59,774 nucleotides of DNA, from assembly GCF_006335125.1 (NCBI RefSeq), contig NZ_VDMO01000021.1, positions 1-59,774 on the forward strand, given 5' to 3'. Source of the stretch: Deinococcus radiopugnans ATCC 19172. Lineage in GTDB: Bacteria > Deinococcota > Deinococci > Deinococcales > Deinococcaceae. Both the position numbers and the translations under genes were made by a program. The notes under the pieces are model-generated. The model was not told the DNA's origin. It did no database searches and saw nothing but the letters and a program-made list of their open reading frames with translations. Positions 29,108 through 40,913 of the stretch are shown here, in pieces (the stretch's first letter is position 1; each line of letters starts with the position of its first letter).

Positions 29108-29168
29108 GCCGGGCTGACCCTGCCTCTGGCCCCCCGCTGGAGAGAGGCGAGAGGACGGAGGAGAGCGC

Positions 29169-30680
29169 ATGACTCAAACAGTAGATTCGCCCGCGATTGT
29201 CAATAAACAAACAGTGGGCATCCAAAACGTGGGAAGCCGCAAGGTGGGTTTCATCAGCCTGGGCTGCCCCAAGGCGCTGGTGGACAGCGAACGCATCCTG
29301 ACGCAACTGCGGGTGGAGGGTTACGAGGTGGCGAGCAGCTACGAGGGCGCGGACGCCGTGATCGTCAACACCTGCGGCTTCATCACGCCCGCCGTGGAGG
29401 AATCCCTGAGCGCCATCGGCGAGGCGCTGGAGGCCACGGGCCGCGTGATCGTCACCGGCTGCCTGGGCGAGCGCCCCGACAAGATTCTGGAACGCCACCC
29501 CAAAGTCGCCGCCATCACCGGCAGCGAGGCGGTGGACGACGTGATGATGCACGTGCGCGAGCTGCTGCCCATCGAAACCGACGAGTTTACCGGTGTGTTG
29601 CCCGTCGCGGCCCCCGGCATGCGCCCCGAGCGTGAGGTCACCAAGCACGGCGACGTGTTCGCCCCCACCATCAAGCTGACGCCCCGGCACTACGCCTACG
29701 TCAAGATCGCCGAGGGCTGCAACCACACCTGCGCGTTCTGCATCATTCCCAAACTGCGCGGCCTTCAGGTCTCGCGCGACGCGGGCGCGGTGCTGTACGA
29801 GGCCTTCCGCCTGATCGCAGGCGGCACCAAAGAGCTGATGGTGATCTCGCAGGACACCAGCGCCTACGGCGTGGACGTGCGTTACCGCGAGTCCGAGTTC
29901 CAGGGCGAACAGGTCCGCGCCCACCTGACCGATCTGGCCGTCAAGCTGGGCGAGATGGGCGCATGGGTGCGGATGCACTACGTCTACCCGTACCCGCATG
30001 TCGATAAAATCGTGGAGCTGATGGCGCAGGGCAAGATCCTGCCGTACCTGGACGTGCCGCTGCAACACGCCTCGCCGCGCATCCTGCGGCTGATGCGGCG
30101 GCCCGGCGCGGGCAAGCAGCTGGACACCATCCGGCGCTGGCGCACCATCTGCCCCGAACTGACCATCCGCAGCACCTTTATCGTCGGCTTTCCCGGCGAG
30201 ACCGAGGAAGAATTCGGCGAGCTGCTGACCTTTTTAGAGGACGCGAGGCTAGACCGCGTGGGGGCCTTCGCCTACTCGGATGTAGAGGAGGCCGACGCCA
30301 ACGCCCTGCCGGACCCCGTGCCGGACGACGTGAAGCAGGAGCGGCTGGCCCGCTTTATGGAAGTCGCCCAGCGTATCAGCACCGAGCGGCTGGCCGAGAA
30401 GGTGGGCCGCGTGATGGACGTGATCGTGGATGAATTCAACGACGATGAGGGCGACGCGCCGGGCACTCGCCTGATCGGGCGTACCAAGGGCGACGCGCCC
30501 GGCATCGACGGTCAGGTCTACCTGTTCGCGGGCGACTTCGCGGGTCAGGTGAAGATTGGCGACATCGTGCGCGCCCGAATCGAGGACAGCGACGAATACG
30601 ATCTATTCGGGGAAGTGGTGGAACGGCCAGAGTGGAGGCCGAACGTGCCGCAATTGGGGCATTTCGGGGGGCATCACTGA
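29169..30680 (+). CDS. rimO: Ribosomal protein S12 methylthiotransferase
   Basis: 503 residues. Domains in order: UPF0004 domain with its three Cys ([27 protein letters not shown]), radical-SAM domain with CNHTCAFC binding the second Fe4S4, and a C-terminal TRAM domain (~residue 425 on). [10 protein letters not shown] and ALPDPVP-type motifs distinguish RimO from MiaB. It methylthiolates the universally conserved Asp of ribosomal protein uS12. It has a ~25-residue N-terminal extension beyond most RimO proteins. GGAGGAG lies 5 nt before the ATG. The gene ends at a strong bidirectional terminator. Confidence 0.95.
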   Translation: MTQTVDSPAIVNKQTVGIQNVGSRKVGFISLGCPKALVDSERILTQLRVEGYEVASSYEGADAVIVNTCGFITPAVEESLSAIGEALEATGRVIVTGCLGERPDKILERHPKVAAITGSEAVDDVMMHVRELLPIETDEFTGVLPVAAPGMRPEREVTKHGDVFAPTIKLTPRHYAYVKIAEGCNHTCAFCIIPKLRGLQVSRDAGAVLYEAFRLIAGGTKELMVISQDTSAYGVDVRYRESEFQGEQVRAHLTDLAVKLGEMGAWVRMHYVYPYPHVDKIVELMAQGKILPYLDVPLQHASPRILRLMRRPGAGKQLDTIRRWRTICPELTIRSTFIVGFPGETEEEFGELLTFLEDARLDRVGAFAYSDVEEADANALPDPVPDDVKQERLARFMEVAQRISTERLAEKVGRVMDVIVDEFNDDEGDAPGTRLIGRTKGDAPGIDGQVYLFAGDFAGQVKIGDIVRARIEDSDEYDLFGEVVERPEWRPNVPQLGHFGGHH

Positions 30681-30700
30681 AGCTGCTGTAGAGAGTGAAG

Positions 30701-30741
30701 AGCAATGAGGGCCGCGTGATCGAGACGCGGCCCCCATTGCT
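30701..30741. terminator. Bidirectional terminator between rimO and the NMO-like gene
   Basis: A 17-base arm (30701-30717) pairs with 30725-30741 with a single A/C mismatch and a 7-base loop. It sits between convergent genes and can stop both, though T-tracts are short on either side. Confidence 0.75.
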
Positions 30742-30752
30742 TTGACCGAGCG

Positions 30753-32213
30753 TTATGCCCCTGGCGTGTACCGCCCCAGCAAGAACTTCACCACATCCTC
30801 TGCCCTGTATCCCAAAGGCCACGCGGCGATGTCGTTCAGGCTGTCGCCGCTGGTCATCAGCGAATCTTCCACGTAGCCGCCCTTCTGGACCTGGGCGTAG
30901 CCGGCGTCGGTCATCAGGGCGTTGCACAGGCATTTGCGGCCCACGGTGTCCTCGATCTTGCCGCCCTTGGCGACGTAGGCGTCTACGGGTTCGGCGGCGC
31001 AGCGCAGGCCGGTCTTGCCGTCTTCTGCGGCGTAGGCCTCGCGCAGATAGCCGATGTCGCACACACGCGGGCGGGCCGCGTACAGCTCCGGGCGGGCCAG
31101 CGTGTCATCCATCTGCACCACCTTGAACGGGAAGCCGGTGGGCGAGGCCAGCGGATCGGTGTACACGTCCACGCCGCCATTCTTGGTCTGCACATGCACT
31201 TCCTCGCGCAGATCGTTCCGCAGGCCGCTGTCGGCGCAGTAGGCAAACAGCGTGCCCACCTGAATGCCCGCCGCGCCGCGTGAGAGCGCTTCCTGCAACG
31301 CTTCGGGGGTGGCGCGGCTGCCGGCCAGCCAGAAGGGGAGGCCCAGCTTCTTCATCTCGTCCAGATCGGCAATGTCGCGCTCGCCGTAGATCGGCTGGCC
31401 GGACTCGTCAAAGGTGGGGGTGCCGCGCGGCGGGGCGTTGTGGCCCCCGGCGGTGGGACCTTCAATGACAAACCCCTCCACCGATCCGCTGGCCTTTTTC
31501 ATCAGCACCCCGGCCAGAATGTGCGAGGTGACAATCGGGTAGAACTTCGGGCGTGGCAACTGCCGCCGTTCCAGCCCGTACTCGGCGGGATCGAAATTCA
31601 GGACGGCGGCGTCCCCGCCCTTCACGTCCAGCTTGATCGAGGCCTGCCCGCCCGCTGCGAACGCGTCCAGCACGCCGGGAATCTCACGGGGAATGCCCGC
31701 ACCCATGATCACGGTGTCGGCCCCGGCCAGCATCGCGCCGTACAGCGCCGGGACGGTATGCAGTTGCAGCTTGGTCAGCAGGTTGACGCCCACCGGGTTG
31801 TCGTGGCCCTCGCGGGCCAGAAAGACCTCCACGAAGCTGCCCATCACGCCCAGTTCCCAGGCTGCGCCGTGCTTGGTGACGGTGGGTAGCGGCACGCGGC
31901 GGTAGGCCTGGCCCGGCTCGCGCCCGCCTTCCAGGAAATACATCCGGATAACCTTCTCGGCGCGTGCCTGGTTGGGGTAGTGCCCAAGGGCGCGGCGCAC
32001 ATGCCCGCCCTCGTCGCCGTCCTGCAGGCGGCGCACCAGCACGTTGTCGATGCCGGTACACGACACGATGCCCAGTTGCCCGATCCGGGACACGGCCTGC
32101 GCCAGCCCCCAGTGCGAGATGCCCACGCCCATGCCGCCCTGGATGATCTGCGGCAGGGCGGGTGTGCGGGGCGCGGGGGCGGCGGAGGTGGTCATTGCGG
32201 GAGTTTGCGTCAT
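30753..32213 (-). CDS. Nitronate monooxygenase-like FMN enzyme
   Basis: 486 residues. TIM-barrel flavoprotein: PQIIQGGMGVGISHWGLAQA at the N terminus, GADTVIMGAGIPREIPGVL, SIKLDVKGG, VEGFVIEGPTAGGHNAP (the catalytic-type GGHN loop), and ALSRGAAGIQVGTLFAYC. It belongs to the 2-nitropropane dioxygenase/enoyl-ACP-reductase-II-like superfamily but is longer by ~130 residues than classical NMO, with a Cys-containing C-terminal region (GRKCLCNALMTDAGY). It could detoxify nitronates or act on another substrate. Start ATG 32213 with AAAAGG upstream; the frame to 32342 lacks support. Confidence 0.82.
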   Translation of the reverse strand: MTQTPAMTTSAAPAPRTPALPQIIQGGMGVGISHWGLAQAVSRIGQLGIVSCTGIDNVLVRRLQDGDEGGHVRRALGHYPNQARAEKVIRMYFLEGGREPGQAYRRVPLPTVTKHGAAWELGVMGSFVEVFLAREGHDNPVGVNLLTKLQLHTVPALYGAMLAGADTVIMGAGIPREIPGVLDAFAAGGQASIKLDVKGGDAAVLNFDPAEYGLERRQLPRPKFYPIVTSHILAGVLMKKASGSVEGFVIEGPTAGGHNAPPRGTPTFDESGQPIYGERDIADLDEMKKLGLPFWLAGSRATPEALQEALSRGAAGIQVGTLFAYCADSGLRNDLREEVHVQTKNGGVDVYTDPLASPTGFPFKVVQMDDTLARPELYAARPRVCDIGYLREAYAAEDGKTGLRCAAEPVDAYVAKGGKIEDTVGRKCLCNALMTDAGYAQVQKGGYVEDSLMTSGDSLNDIAAWPLGYRAEDVVKFLLGRYTPGA

Positions 32214-32629
32214 GTTGGGTACCTTTTGGAACGCCGCAAGCGGCGGGGTCAAAGCGGATGAAGCGCTGGAGGAGGCCATCAACGGGGTGTCAGGAGACCA
32301 AAAGGCAGCGTCACCCCAGATTTTATTCGCCCAGTATTTCACTGCTCCGGCCAGGGGTGTCCAACTTGGAACGCAGTCAAAAGGTGGGCCTAATACGCAT
32401 TCCGGGCGTGGAGTGGGTCAGCCCGCGCTCTGCCGGAGGGTGAACGAAACAGACGGCAGTTCGTTCTGCACCTGTTTGCTTCGCTCGTCCCTCCATCGTT
32501 TTGTCGAGGATTCCACTGGTGTCCCTATCACGCGGCCAGAAGGTGGGCGCAGCCGGGCCTTAAAGCGGCCACAGGGCGATCTGGAGCGGTGGAAGGCCAC
32601 TGTAAGGCTGCGGCGCCTACACTTCTGCC
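32214..32629. other. 416-bp intergenic region between divergent NMO-like gene and pilD
   Basis: No protein gene is supported here. It holds the upstream region of the NMO-like gene, a probable decayed repeat copy (32393-32527) and, at 32618-32623, TACACT placed 6 nt before the pilD GTG start, a leaderless -10. Base composition is slightly lower in GC than the flanking genes. Confidence 0.6.
32393..32527. repeat. Probable decayed copy of the ATACGG repeat family
   Basis: ATACGCATTCCG (32393-32404) differs by one base from the left terminus of the repeats at 51423 and 55079, and the right edge ends GTGTCCCTAT, 8/10 to GAGTCCGTAT. The length (135 bp) matches the 138-bp copy. Internal blocks CCGGAGGG and GCTTCGCTCG are shared in order. 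The rest is diverged, so homology is likely but not certain. Confidence 0.4.
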
Positions 32630-33787
32630 GTGAATCTCGACGTCTTGCTGGTGGTCTTCGCTGGGCTGTTCGGCCTGCTGGTGGGCTCTTTTTCCAACGT
32701 ACTGATCTGGCGGCTGCCGCGCGGTGAGAACATCGCCTTTCCGCCCAGTCATTGCCCCCACTGTGACCACGGCCTGTCCCCGCGCGATCTGGTGCCGCTG
32801 TTCTCGTGGCTGTCGCTGGGCGGCAAATGCCGCTACTGCCGCGCGCCGATCAAGACCCGTTACCCCATCGTCGAGGCGCTGACCGGGCTGGGCTACGCTG
32901 CCATTGCCCTGCTGTTTCCCCTGACCCTGTACGGCGCGGGCAGCCTGGGCCTGATGGTGCTGTTCACGCTGCTGCTGGTGGGCAGCGCCATTGATCTGGA
33001 CACCTACACCCTGCCCGACGAATTGACATTGCCGGGCGTGGCCCTGGGTCTGCTGTTCGGGTTTTTTAATGGTCGCAACGGGGTAGAGGGGCTGCCTGAT
33101 CTGGCCGGCGCGGTCAATGGGGCGCTGCTTGGGGCCGGGCTGCTCGTCGCCATCAACCAGTTCGGTTCGTGGGTGCTGAGGCGCTTCCGCGAACGCCAGT
33201 ATCCAGAGTTTCCTATTGGCTTTCAGCAGATCAGCCTCGGCCTGCTGGCGGGGGCGTGGCTGGGGCCGTGGTGGGGCGCGGGCGTGGGAGTGCTGTCGGC
33301 GGCGGTCAACGGCATCAGCCGCCGTGTGGTCCGCGTTCCCGAACTGCTGACCCTGGGCGGCCTGCTGCTGAGCGTGGTGGTGGGCAGCGCGGGCGGCGGC
33401 CCCGGTTTGATCCTGATGGTGCAGGGCTCTTTGGCGGCGGCAGGCGGCGTGTCGCTGGTGGCCGGCGTGTACTGGTGGATCAAGCACCGCCGGGGCGCGG
33501 CGAATGACAGTACAGGCGACGGCGCAGAGGACCACTACGACGCCAGCGCGATGGGCTTCGGTGACGTGAAACTGGCCGCCGTGATCGGCGCCTTCCTGGG
33601 CTGGGAGCGGCTGCTGGTGGCCCTGCTCGTCGCCGTCTTCGCCGGTGCGATCATCGGCGTGGTTCAGCTGGCCCGCAAGCAGGAAAACCGGGTCAAGTTC
33701 GGTCCGTTCCTGGCCTTCGGCGCACTGGTGGCGCTGATCTGGGGCGCGGGCATCGTGGCGGGTTACCGGGGCATGCTGGGGTTGTAA
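32630..33787 (+). CDS. pilD: Type IV prepilin peptidase / leader methyltransferase
   Basis: 385 residues. N-terminal cytoplasmic zinc pair CPHC...CRYC, preceded by GSFSNVLIWRLPRGENI, the classic PilD start. Catalytic aspartates are read in AIDLDTYTLPDEL and in MGFGDVKLAA. Several membrane helices are present, and an insert of ~120 residues between the two catalytic blocks makes it longer than E. coli-type enzymes. It cleaves and N-methylates type IV pilins needed for pili and, in Deinococcus, natural transformation. Start GTG 32630, 6 nt after TACACT, implies a leaderless message. Confidence 0.94.
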   Translation: MNLDVLLVVFAGLFGLLVGSFSNVLIWRLPRGENIAFPPSHCPHCDHGLSPRDLVPLFSWLSLGGKCRYCRAPIKTRYPIVEALTGLGYAAIALLFPLTLYGAGSLGLMVLFTLLLVGSAIDLDTYTLPDELTLPGVALGLLFGFFNGRNGVEGLPDLAGAVNGALLGAGLLVAINQFGSWVLRRFRERQYPEFPIGFQQISLGLLAGAWLGPWWGAGVGVLSAAVNGISRRVVRVPELLTLGGLLLSVVVGSAGGGPGLILMVQGSLAAAGGVSLVAGVYWWIKHRRGAANDSTGDGAEDHYDASAMGFGDVKLAAVIGAFLGWERLLVALLVAVFAGAIIGVVQLARKQENRVKFGPFLAFGALVALIWGAGIVAGYRGMLGL

Positions 33788-33800
33788 CCTGCCGGATCAA

Positions 33801-33841
33801 AGGAGGGGAGGCCACGGCGATTTACAGTGGCCTCCCCTCCT
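33801..33841. terminator. Bidirectional terminator between pilD and the CHRD-like gene
   Basis: A perfect 15-bp stem (AGGAGGGGAGGCCAC at 33801-33815 with its complement at 33827-33841) and an 11-base loop lie between convergent stop codons. T-tracts are short. Confidence 0.8.
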
Positions 33842-33858
33842 CTCACGATGACGTCAGA

Positions 33859-34311
33859 TCACTTGAGCATGGACACGTTGATGGCCGTGCAGGTCACGCC
33901 CGCGTCCGCCGGGGTGCCGTCCGGGCCGGTGGCGGTGTGGATGTTGAAATACTTGGCGTCCATGATGGCCGCCTTGTCCACGCTGCCCGACAGGCTGAGC
34001 ATACCGGTGGCGTCGGTCTGGCCCACGATCTTGCTGGCCATGATGGGATCGCCGCCGCTGGCGCAGGGATCGGCACTCTTGGTGCCCATCAGGTGGTAGT
34101 GGGCGACGTAGTAGGTGCTGGGGGCCAGCCCCATGACCTTGGCGGTGGTCATGACCATGGTGCCGTCCATCTTGGGCATCACCGTGCCGCTGGAGTTCAG
34201 CGCCATCCCGTCGGGCTGCTTGGCCAGCGTGTACGACATCATGTTGCCCGACATCATGGTGCAGGCGCTAAGGGCAACGGCCAGGGCGGGCAGCATCAGA
34301 ATATTTTTCAT
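33859..34311 (-). CDS. CHRD-like (superoxide-dismutase-type beta-sandwich) lipoprotein
   Basis: 150 residues. Lipoprotein signal NILMLPALAVALSAC with Cys as anchor, then Met-rich TMMSGNMMSY. The body has a CHRD/Cu-Zn-SOD-like beta pattern: VMGLAPSTYYVAHYHLMGTKS (partial), PCASGGDPIM, GMLSLSGSVDKAAIMDAKYFNIHT. The scattered His/Met/Cys could bind copper, but a full SOD ligand set is not seen, so I do not call it SOD. GGAGG lies 7 nt before ATG 34311; the upstream frame to 34374 is leader. Confidence 0.75.
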   Translation of the reverse strand: MKNILMLPALAVALSACTMMSGNMMSYTLAKQPDGMALNSSGTVMPKMDGTMVMTTAKVMGLAPSTYYVAHYHLMGTKSADPCASGGDPIMASKIVGQTDATGMLSLSGSVDKAAIMDAKYFNIHTATGPDGTPADAGVTCTAINVSMLK

Positions 34312-34504
34312 AGTGGAACCTCCATGAAGCTCTGAATTGTCTATCGCCTCGCAGTGTGCCGCGTGTACATGCACCTGAGTGTTGGTTTCCCCGCTTTGTA
34401 ATGGAGCCCTTAAGGGGACTCATCAAGCTGGACTGTGGCCTGAAGTGGGTGGTCACGCGGCGGGTGGCCGTCCAGACCGCACAGTCTGATCCGCACCTGG
34501 GGCT

Positions 34505-34510
34505 TATACT
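34505..34510 (+). promoter_or_regulatory. -10 box of the aldehyde dehydrogenase operon
   Basis: TATACT at 34505-34510 gives a ~35-nt leader that contains GAGG shortly before the ATG at 34553. No clear -35. Confidence 0.45.
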
Positions 34511-34552
34511 CGGTTCAATTCCCCTCACATCCATCTCCTGCGAGGTTCCGCC

Positions 34553-36019
34553 ATGACTGCCCTTGCCCCTTCCTCCGACCCGACACAGCCCTCCGAAACG
34601 GACCTGCGCCGCCTGTTCCAGACCCAGCGGGACTGGCGCTGGCGGGCCGCGCAGACGGGGGCCGCCGAGCGGCAGGCGATCCTGCGGCGGCTGCACGACG
34701 CGCTCAAGGCCGGGCGGGTGGCGCTGGCCGACGCCCTGGCCCTCGATCTGGGCAAGAGCCGCGCCGAGGCCGAGATCACCGAGATTCATCCGGTGCTGGA
34801 GGAATTGCAGTTCATCATCCGCCGCCTGCCGCGCTGGATGGCCCCGCGCCGGGTCAGCACGCCGCTGATGCTGGCCGGGGCACGCAGCGAGGTGCAGTTT
34901 CAGGCGCGCGGCGTCACCCTGATCCTGAGTCCCTGGAATTACCCGGTCAATCTGGCCCTGTCGCCGCTGATCGCCAGCTTGGCGGCGGGCAACACGGTGA
35001 TCCTGAAGCCCAGCGAGAAAGCGCCGAACGTCGCGCGTGCCCTGCGGGACCTGCTGGAGGGTGTCTTCGAGCCACGGCTGGTGGCGGTGGTCGAGGGCGA
35101 CGGCGCGGTGGCCCACACCCTGACCACGCTGCCCTTTGACCACATTTTTTTCACCGGCAGCGGCGAGATCGGGCGCAAGGTGATGGCCGCCGCCGCCCAG
35201 AACCTCAGCAGCGTCACCCTGGAACTGGGCGGCAAGTCGCCGGCCCTCGTGCATCCCAGCGCGGACCTGAAAACGGCCGCTGAGCGCGTCGCCTGGGGCA
35301 AGCTGTTGAATGCCGGGCAGACCTGCGTGGCGCCCGACTACGTGCTGCTGCCGGAACCCATGCGCGACGCCTTTGTGCTGGAGGTGGACGCGGTGATCGC
35401 CCGCCGCTACGGGGACCGCGCGTGGCTGCGGGTCGGTCCCGATTACGGCCGCATGGTGGACGCGGCCAGCGTTGAGCGGCTGCAACGGCTGACCGACCAC
35501 AGCGTGGAGCAGGGCGCGCGGGTGGCGCTGGGCGGCGAGTTCGATCCGGCCGAGCGGTTCATCTCGCCCACCGTGGTCACGGACGTGACACCCGAGATGC
35601 CCCTGATGGGGGAGGAACTGTTCGGCCCGGTGCTGCCGGTGCTGACCTACCGCAGGTTTGAAGACGCGCTGGCGCTGGTCCGCCGTCTGGACCCCCCGCT
35701 GGCCCTCTACCTGTTCGCTGAGGACGAGGCGGCGGTGGCGCAGGTGGGGCAGGAGACCACCAGCGGCGGCCTGGTGATCAACGGCGCGGTCATTCATCTG
35801 ACCAACCCTCACCTGCCCTTTGGCGGGGTGGGGCCGAGCGGCATGGGCAACTACCACGGCGAACACGGTTTCCGAACCTTCAGCCACGAGCGGGCCGTCC
35901 TGCGCGAGCCGCGCCCGTCGCCGGTGCGGCTGATGTACCCGCCGTATGGCCGCCCGCTGCCGCGCCTGACCGCCTGGGCCCTTCGGCTGCTGGAACGTCA
36001 GGCCGGGCCGCGCGAGTAG
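34553..36019 (+). CDS. Class-3-like aldehyde dehydrogenase
   Basis: 488 residues of the ALDH superfamily. SPWNYPVNLALSPLIASLAAGN (partial) is the ALDH3 signature, FFTGSGEIGRKVM the NAD loop, ELGGKSP the general-base Glu, NAGQTCVAPDYVL the catalytic Cys. The end, HLPFGGVGPSGMGNYHGEHGFRTFSH (partial), is typical of fatty-aldehyde/benzaldehyde-type ALDH3 enzymes. It oxidises medium or long-chain aldehydes to acids with NAD(P). It is followed after 6 bases by mobA on the same strand. It might clear aldehydes from lipid turnover. Confidence 0.93.
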   Translation: MTALAPSSDPTQPSETDLRRLFQTQRDWRWRAAQTGAAERQAILRRLHDALKAGRVALADALALDLGKSRAEAEITEIHPVLEELQFIIRRLPRWMAPRRVSTPLMLAGARSEVQFQARGVTLILSPWNYPVNLALSPLIASLAAGNTVILKPSEKAPNVARALRDLLEGVFEPRLVAVVEGDGAVAHTLTTLPFDHIFFTGSGEIGRKVMAAAAQNLSSVTLELGGKSPALVHPSADLKTAAERVAWGKLLNAGQTCVAPDYVLLPEPMRDAFVLEVDAVIARRYGDRAWLRVGPDYGRMVDAASVERLQRLTDHSVEQGARVALGGEFDPAERFISPTVVTDVTPEMPLMGEELFGPVLPVLTYRRFEDALALVRRLDPPLALYLFAEDEAAVAQVGQETTSGGLVINGAVIHLTNPHLPFGGVGPSGMGNYHGEHGFRTFSHERAVLREPRPSPVRLMYPPYGRPLPRLTAWALRLLERQAGPRE

Positions 36020-36025
36020 CGGCGC

Positions 36026-36610
36026 GTGAGTCGGACGGGTGAAGACTGGAAGTTCACGGCGGTCATCACGGCGGGGGGGCGGTCCAGCCGCTTCGGCTCG
36101 GACAAGGCGCTGGCGCTGCTGGACGGCCAGCCCCTGCTGCGCCACGTCGCCGACAGCCTGCAGGCGTGCCCCACCCGCCTGCTGATCGCGCCCCCTGGCC
36201 GGTACACCCTGGCGGGCTGGGAGGTGATTCCCGACACCCGCCCCGGCGAGGGACCGCTGGCCGGATTGGAGGCGGCCCTGAACCACGCCCAGACCCCGTG
36301 GCTGGCCTTCACCGGCGTCGATCTGCCTGGGCTGACGCCTGGGTTCTGGGGGGCACTGGCGCGGGCGCGTACGCCAGCCGCACGGGCGGTATTGGCCCTT
36401 GACGGCGCGGGCCGCCCGCAACCGCTGGCTGGGCTGTACCACCGCGATCTGCTGCCGCACGTCACAGCTCTGCTCGACAGCGGTGAGCGGCGCTTGAGGC
36501 TGGCCGCGCCTTTCGAGCAGTGCGTGCATCTGGCGGGGTTGTCGTCCGCCCTGCGGAACGTGAATACGCCAGCCGACCTGACGGCCCTGGCCGCCGAACG
36601 TGCCCTCTGA
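36026..36610 (+). CDS. mobA: Molybdenum cofactor guanylyltransferase
   Basis: 194 residues. AVITAGGRSSRFGSDKALALLDG is a clear (L)AGGxSxRxGxDKA nucleotidyltransferase loop (written in part), DTRPGEGPLAGLEAAL the second GTP motif, and FTGVDLPGLTP corresponds to the CDxP metal site. MobA attaches GMP to molybdopterin for molybdoenzymes. No moa/moe genes are adjacent, apart from the ThiF/MoeB-like gene far away. Start GTG 36026, six bases after the ALDH stop. Confidence 0.88.
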   Translation: MSRTGEDWKFTAVITAGGRSSRFGSDKALALLDGQPLLRHVADSLQACPTRLLIAPPGRYTLAGWEVIPDTRPGEGPLAGLEAALNHAQTPWLAFTGVDLPGLTPGFWGALARARTPAARAVLALDGAGRPQPLAGLYHRDLLPHVTALLDSGERRLRLAAPFEQCVHLAGLSSALRNVNTPADLTALAAERAL

Positions 36611-36626
36611 TTCAAGCCCAAAAAAA

Positions 36627-36643
36627 GCCGCCTGTGTCGGCGG
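36627..36643 (-). terminator. Orphan minus-strand terminator
   Basis: On the minus strand CCGCC-GACACA-GGCGG is followed by C and seven T. There is no minus-strand gene directly upstream; the nearest is ftsZ, beyond the IS1-like element at 36699-37469. It may be an old terminator of that transcript now separated by the insertion. As a mobA terminator it would lack a T-tract. Confidence 0.5.
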
Positions 36644-36737
36644 TATTAATAAAGAATATAGCGCGGTATTCAGCCGCTGTCAAATCCATGCACCCGGTGG
36701 TAGTGGACTTCCGAGCATGACGGGTGTTCAATGAATC

Positions 36738-37046
36738 ATGAACGGTTTGAAGTGTCCGCAGTGCGGGGGCGTCTACATCGTCAAAAACGGCCACGCACAC
36801 ACAGGAAAACAGCGTTACCTCTGCCGGGTGTGCACGTTCCAATTCACCCTGAACCACGCTCGGCCTCCGATTTCCCCTGAAAAAGTGCAGTTGGTGGACC
36901 GTTTGCTGTCTGAGCGCATCTCCCACCGTGGCATTTGCCGGGTGGTGGGGGTCAGCCGAACTTGGTTTCGCCATCACCTGCAATCGCTGGCTCAGACCGT
37001 GCCACACCGCATTGATCCACAGGAGGTGGTGTCCTCAAAACGGTGA
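36738..37046 (+). CDS. IS1 InsA-like protein
   Basis: 102 residues. CPQCGGVYIVKNGHAHTGKQR with a second Cys pair CRVC is the InsA zinc-binding N terminus, and ISHRGICRVVGVSRTWF is its helix-turn-helix. In IS1, InsA binds the terminal repeats and represses, and a -1 slip on an A-rich heptamer fuses it to InsB. Here CTCAAAACGG just before the stop (37035-37044) offers a comparable slippery stretch, into the frame of the broken insB. Confidence 0.85.
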   Translation: MNGLKCPQCGGVYIVKNGHAHTGKQRYLCRVCTFQFTLNHARPPISPEKVQLVDRLLSERISHRGICRVVGVSRTWFRHHLQSLAQTVPHRIDPQEVVSSKR

Positions 37047-37459
37047 GCACTCCAGCGCCAGCGCCGCTGGTGCTGGAGTGCGATGAGTGATGCACGTTTG
37101 TGGCACGGCACACCCGTCAGCTCTGGATCTGGCTGGCCATGGACCGACACACGCGCAAAATCGTGAGCTGCTTTATGGGACGTCGGGATGCTGTCAGCGC
37201 CTTTGGCTTGTGGGAGGGCCTGCCCACCCCTTATCTCGATGCGGTCTGTCATACAGACCGCCTGGGGGCCTACAAAAGTGTTGTTTTTGGCGCCCTGCAC
37301 CGCATCGGCGGCACCCAGCATATCGAGCGATTCAATGCCACCCTACGGGTTCGAGTGGCACATCTGGTGCGCCGCACGCTGTCCTTCAGCCGGAAACAGG
37401 CCAACCTGGAAATGCTGATCTGGCTGTTCATCCACCGCTACAACGCGTCATTACCTTGA
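37043..37459 (+). pseudogene. IS1 InsB transposase with in-frame stop
   Basis: In the -1 frame after insA the codons read VSTPAPAPLVLECDE, then TGA (37088-37090), then CTFVARHTRQLWIWLAMDRH onward. IS1 transposases read ...CDE-(M/L)-W-T-F-V..., so the stop replaces the residue right after the first catalytic Asp-Glu and the following Trp has become Cys. The remainder is intact: LDAVCHTDRLGAY carries the second Asp and GGTQHIERFNATLR the third acidic residue with the conserved RxNxxLR. The transposase is therefore dead unless the stop is read through. Confidence 0.8.
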
Positions 37460-37580
37460 ACCCTCTACCCATGGGGTCTTTCGCCGCTGCGGAGAGAAGG
37501 TTTTCGATGGTCATCAACGGGTGAGAGCACTTGGGGAGGCCGGTCTCAGGCTTCTTTCCCCTGCTTGGCACATCCGAAAG

Positions 37581-37605
37581 AGGCCAGAGCAAGTTGCCCT
37601 GGCCT
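37581..37605 (-). terminator. Terminator after ftsZ
   Basis: AGGCCAG-A-GCA pairs with TGC-C-CTGGCCT around a tiny loop, one mismatch; minus-strand reading continues CTTTCGG. It lies 20 bases past the ftsZ stop. Confidence 0.55.
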
Positions 37606-37624
37606 GCTCACGAACGGGTGAGAC

Positions 37625-38695
<1,071 letters not shown>

Positions 38696-38756
38696 CTATC
38701 TTCTCCTTGCCTCACCATCCTGCCGGGCAGGAAGAGGTCGCTTTCTGGGTGGTGGT

Positions 38757-38784
38757 AGTTTAGCGCACCCTCATACAGGGTTGA
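38757..38784 (-). promoter_or_regulatory. Candidate ftsZ promoter
   Basis: Minus strand: TCAACC (38779-38784), 16-bp spacer, TAAACT (38757-38762), giving a ~55-nt leader with AAGGAG. The -35 matches consensus at only 3 of 6 positions. Confidence 0.4.
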
Positions 38785-38880
38785 GACGGTGCGGCGGAAA
38801 TCCCGGGGGAGGGGGGCATAAAGGAAGGCGAGAACCGAAACGAATCAGCTCTCACGCGCCTCTCTTGCCCCTGCGCCACC

Positions 38881-40909
<2,029 letters not shown>

Positions 40910-40913
<4 letters not shown>

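Larger units (their letters stand above)
36699..37469 (+). mobile_element. IS1-family insertion sequence, inactivated
   Basis: 771 bp, close to the 768 bp of IS1. Candidate terminal inverted repeats GGTAGTGGACTTCC... (36699-36722) and ...GAACCCTCTACC (37446-37469) match at 15 of 24 positions. An InsA-like zinc-ribbon ORF is followed in the -1 frame by an InsB-like transposase, as in IS1. No exact target-site duplication is seen (gcacccggt against catggggtc), and insB is interrupted, so the copy looks old and immobile. It lies between mobA and ftsZ. Confidence 0.75.

Noticed and set aside
33859..34311. Calling the CHRD-like lipoprotein a Cu/Zn superoxide dismutase
   Set aside because: The beta pattern is suggestive but the full set of copper/zinc His and Asp ligands cannot be identified.
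34268..36529. 753-codon open frame antisense to the aldehyde dehydrogenase and mobA
   Set aside because: The opposite strand encodes two complete enzymes with intact motifs; this frame has none.
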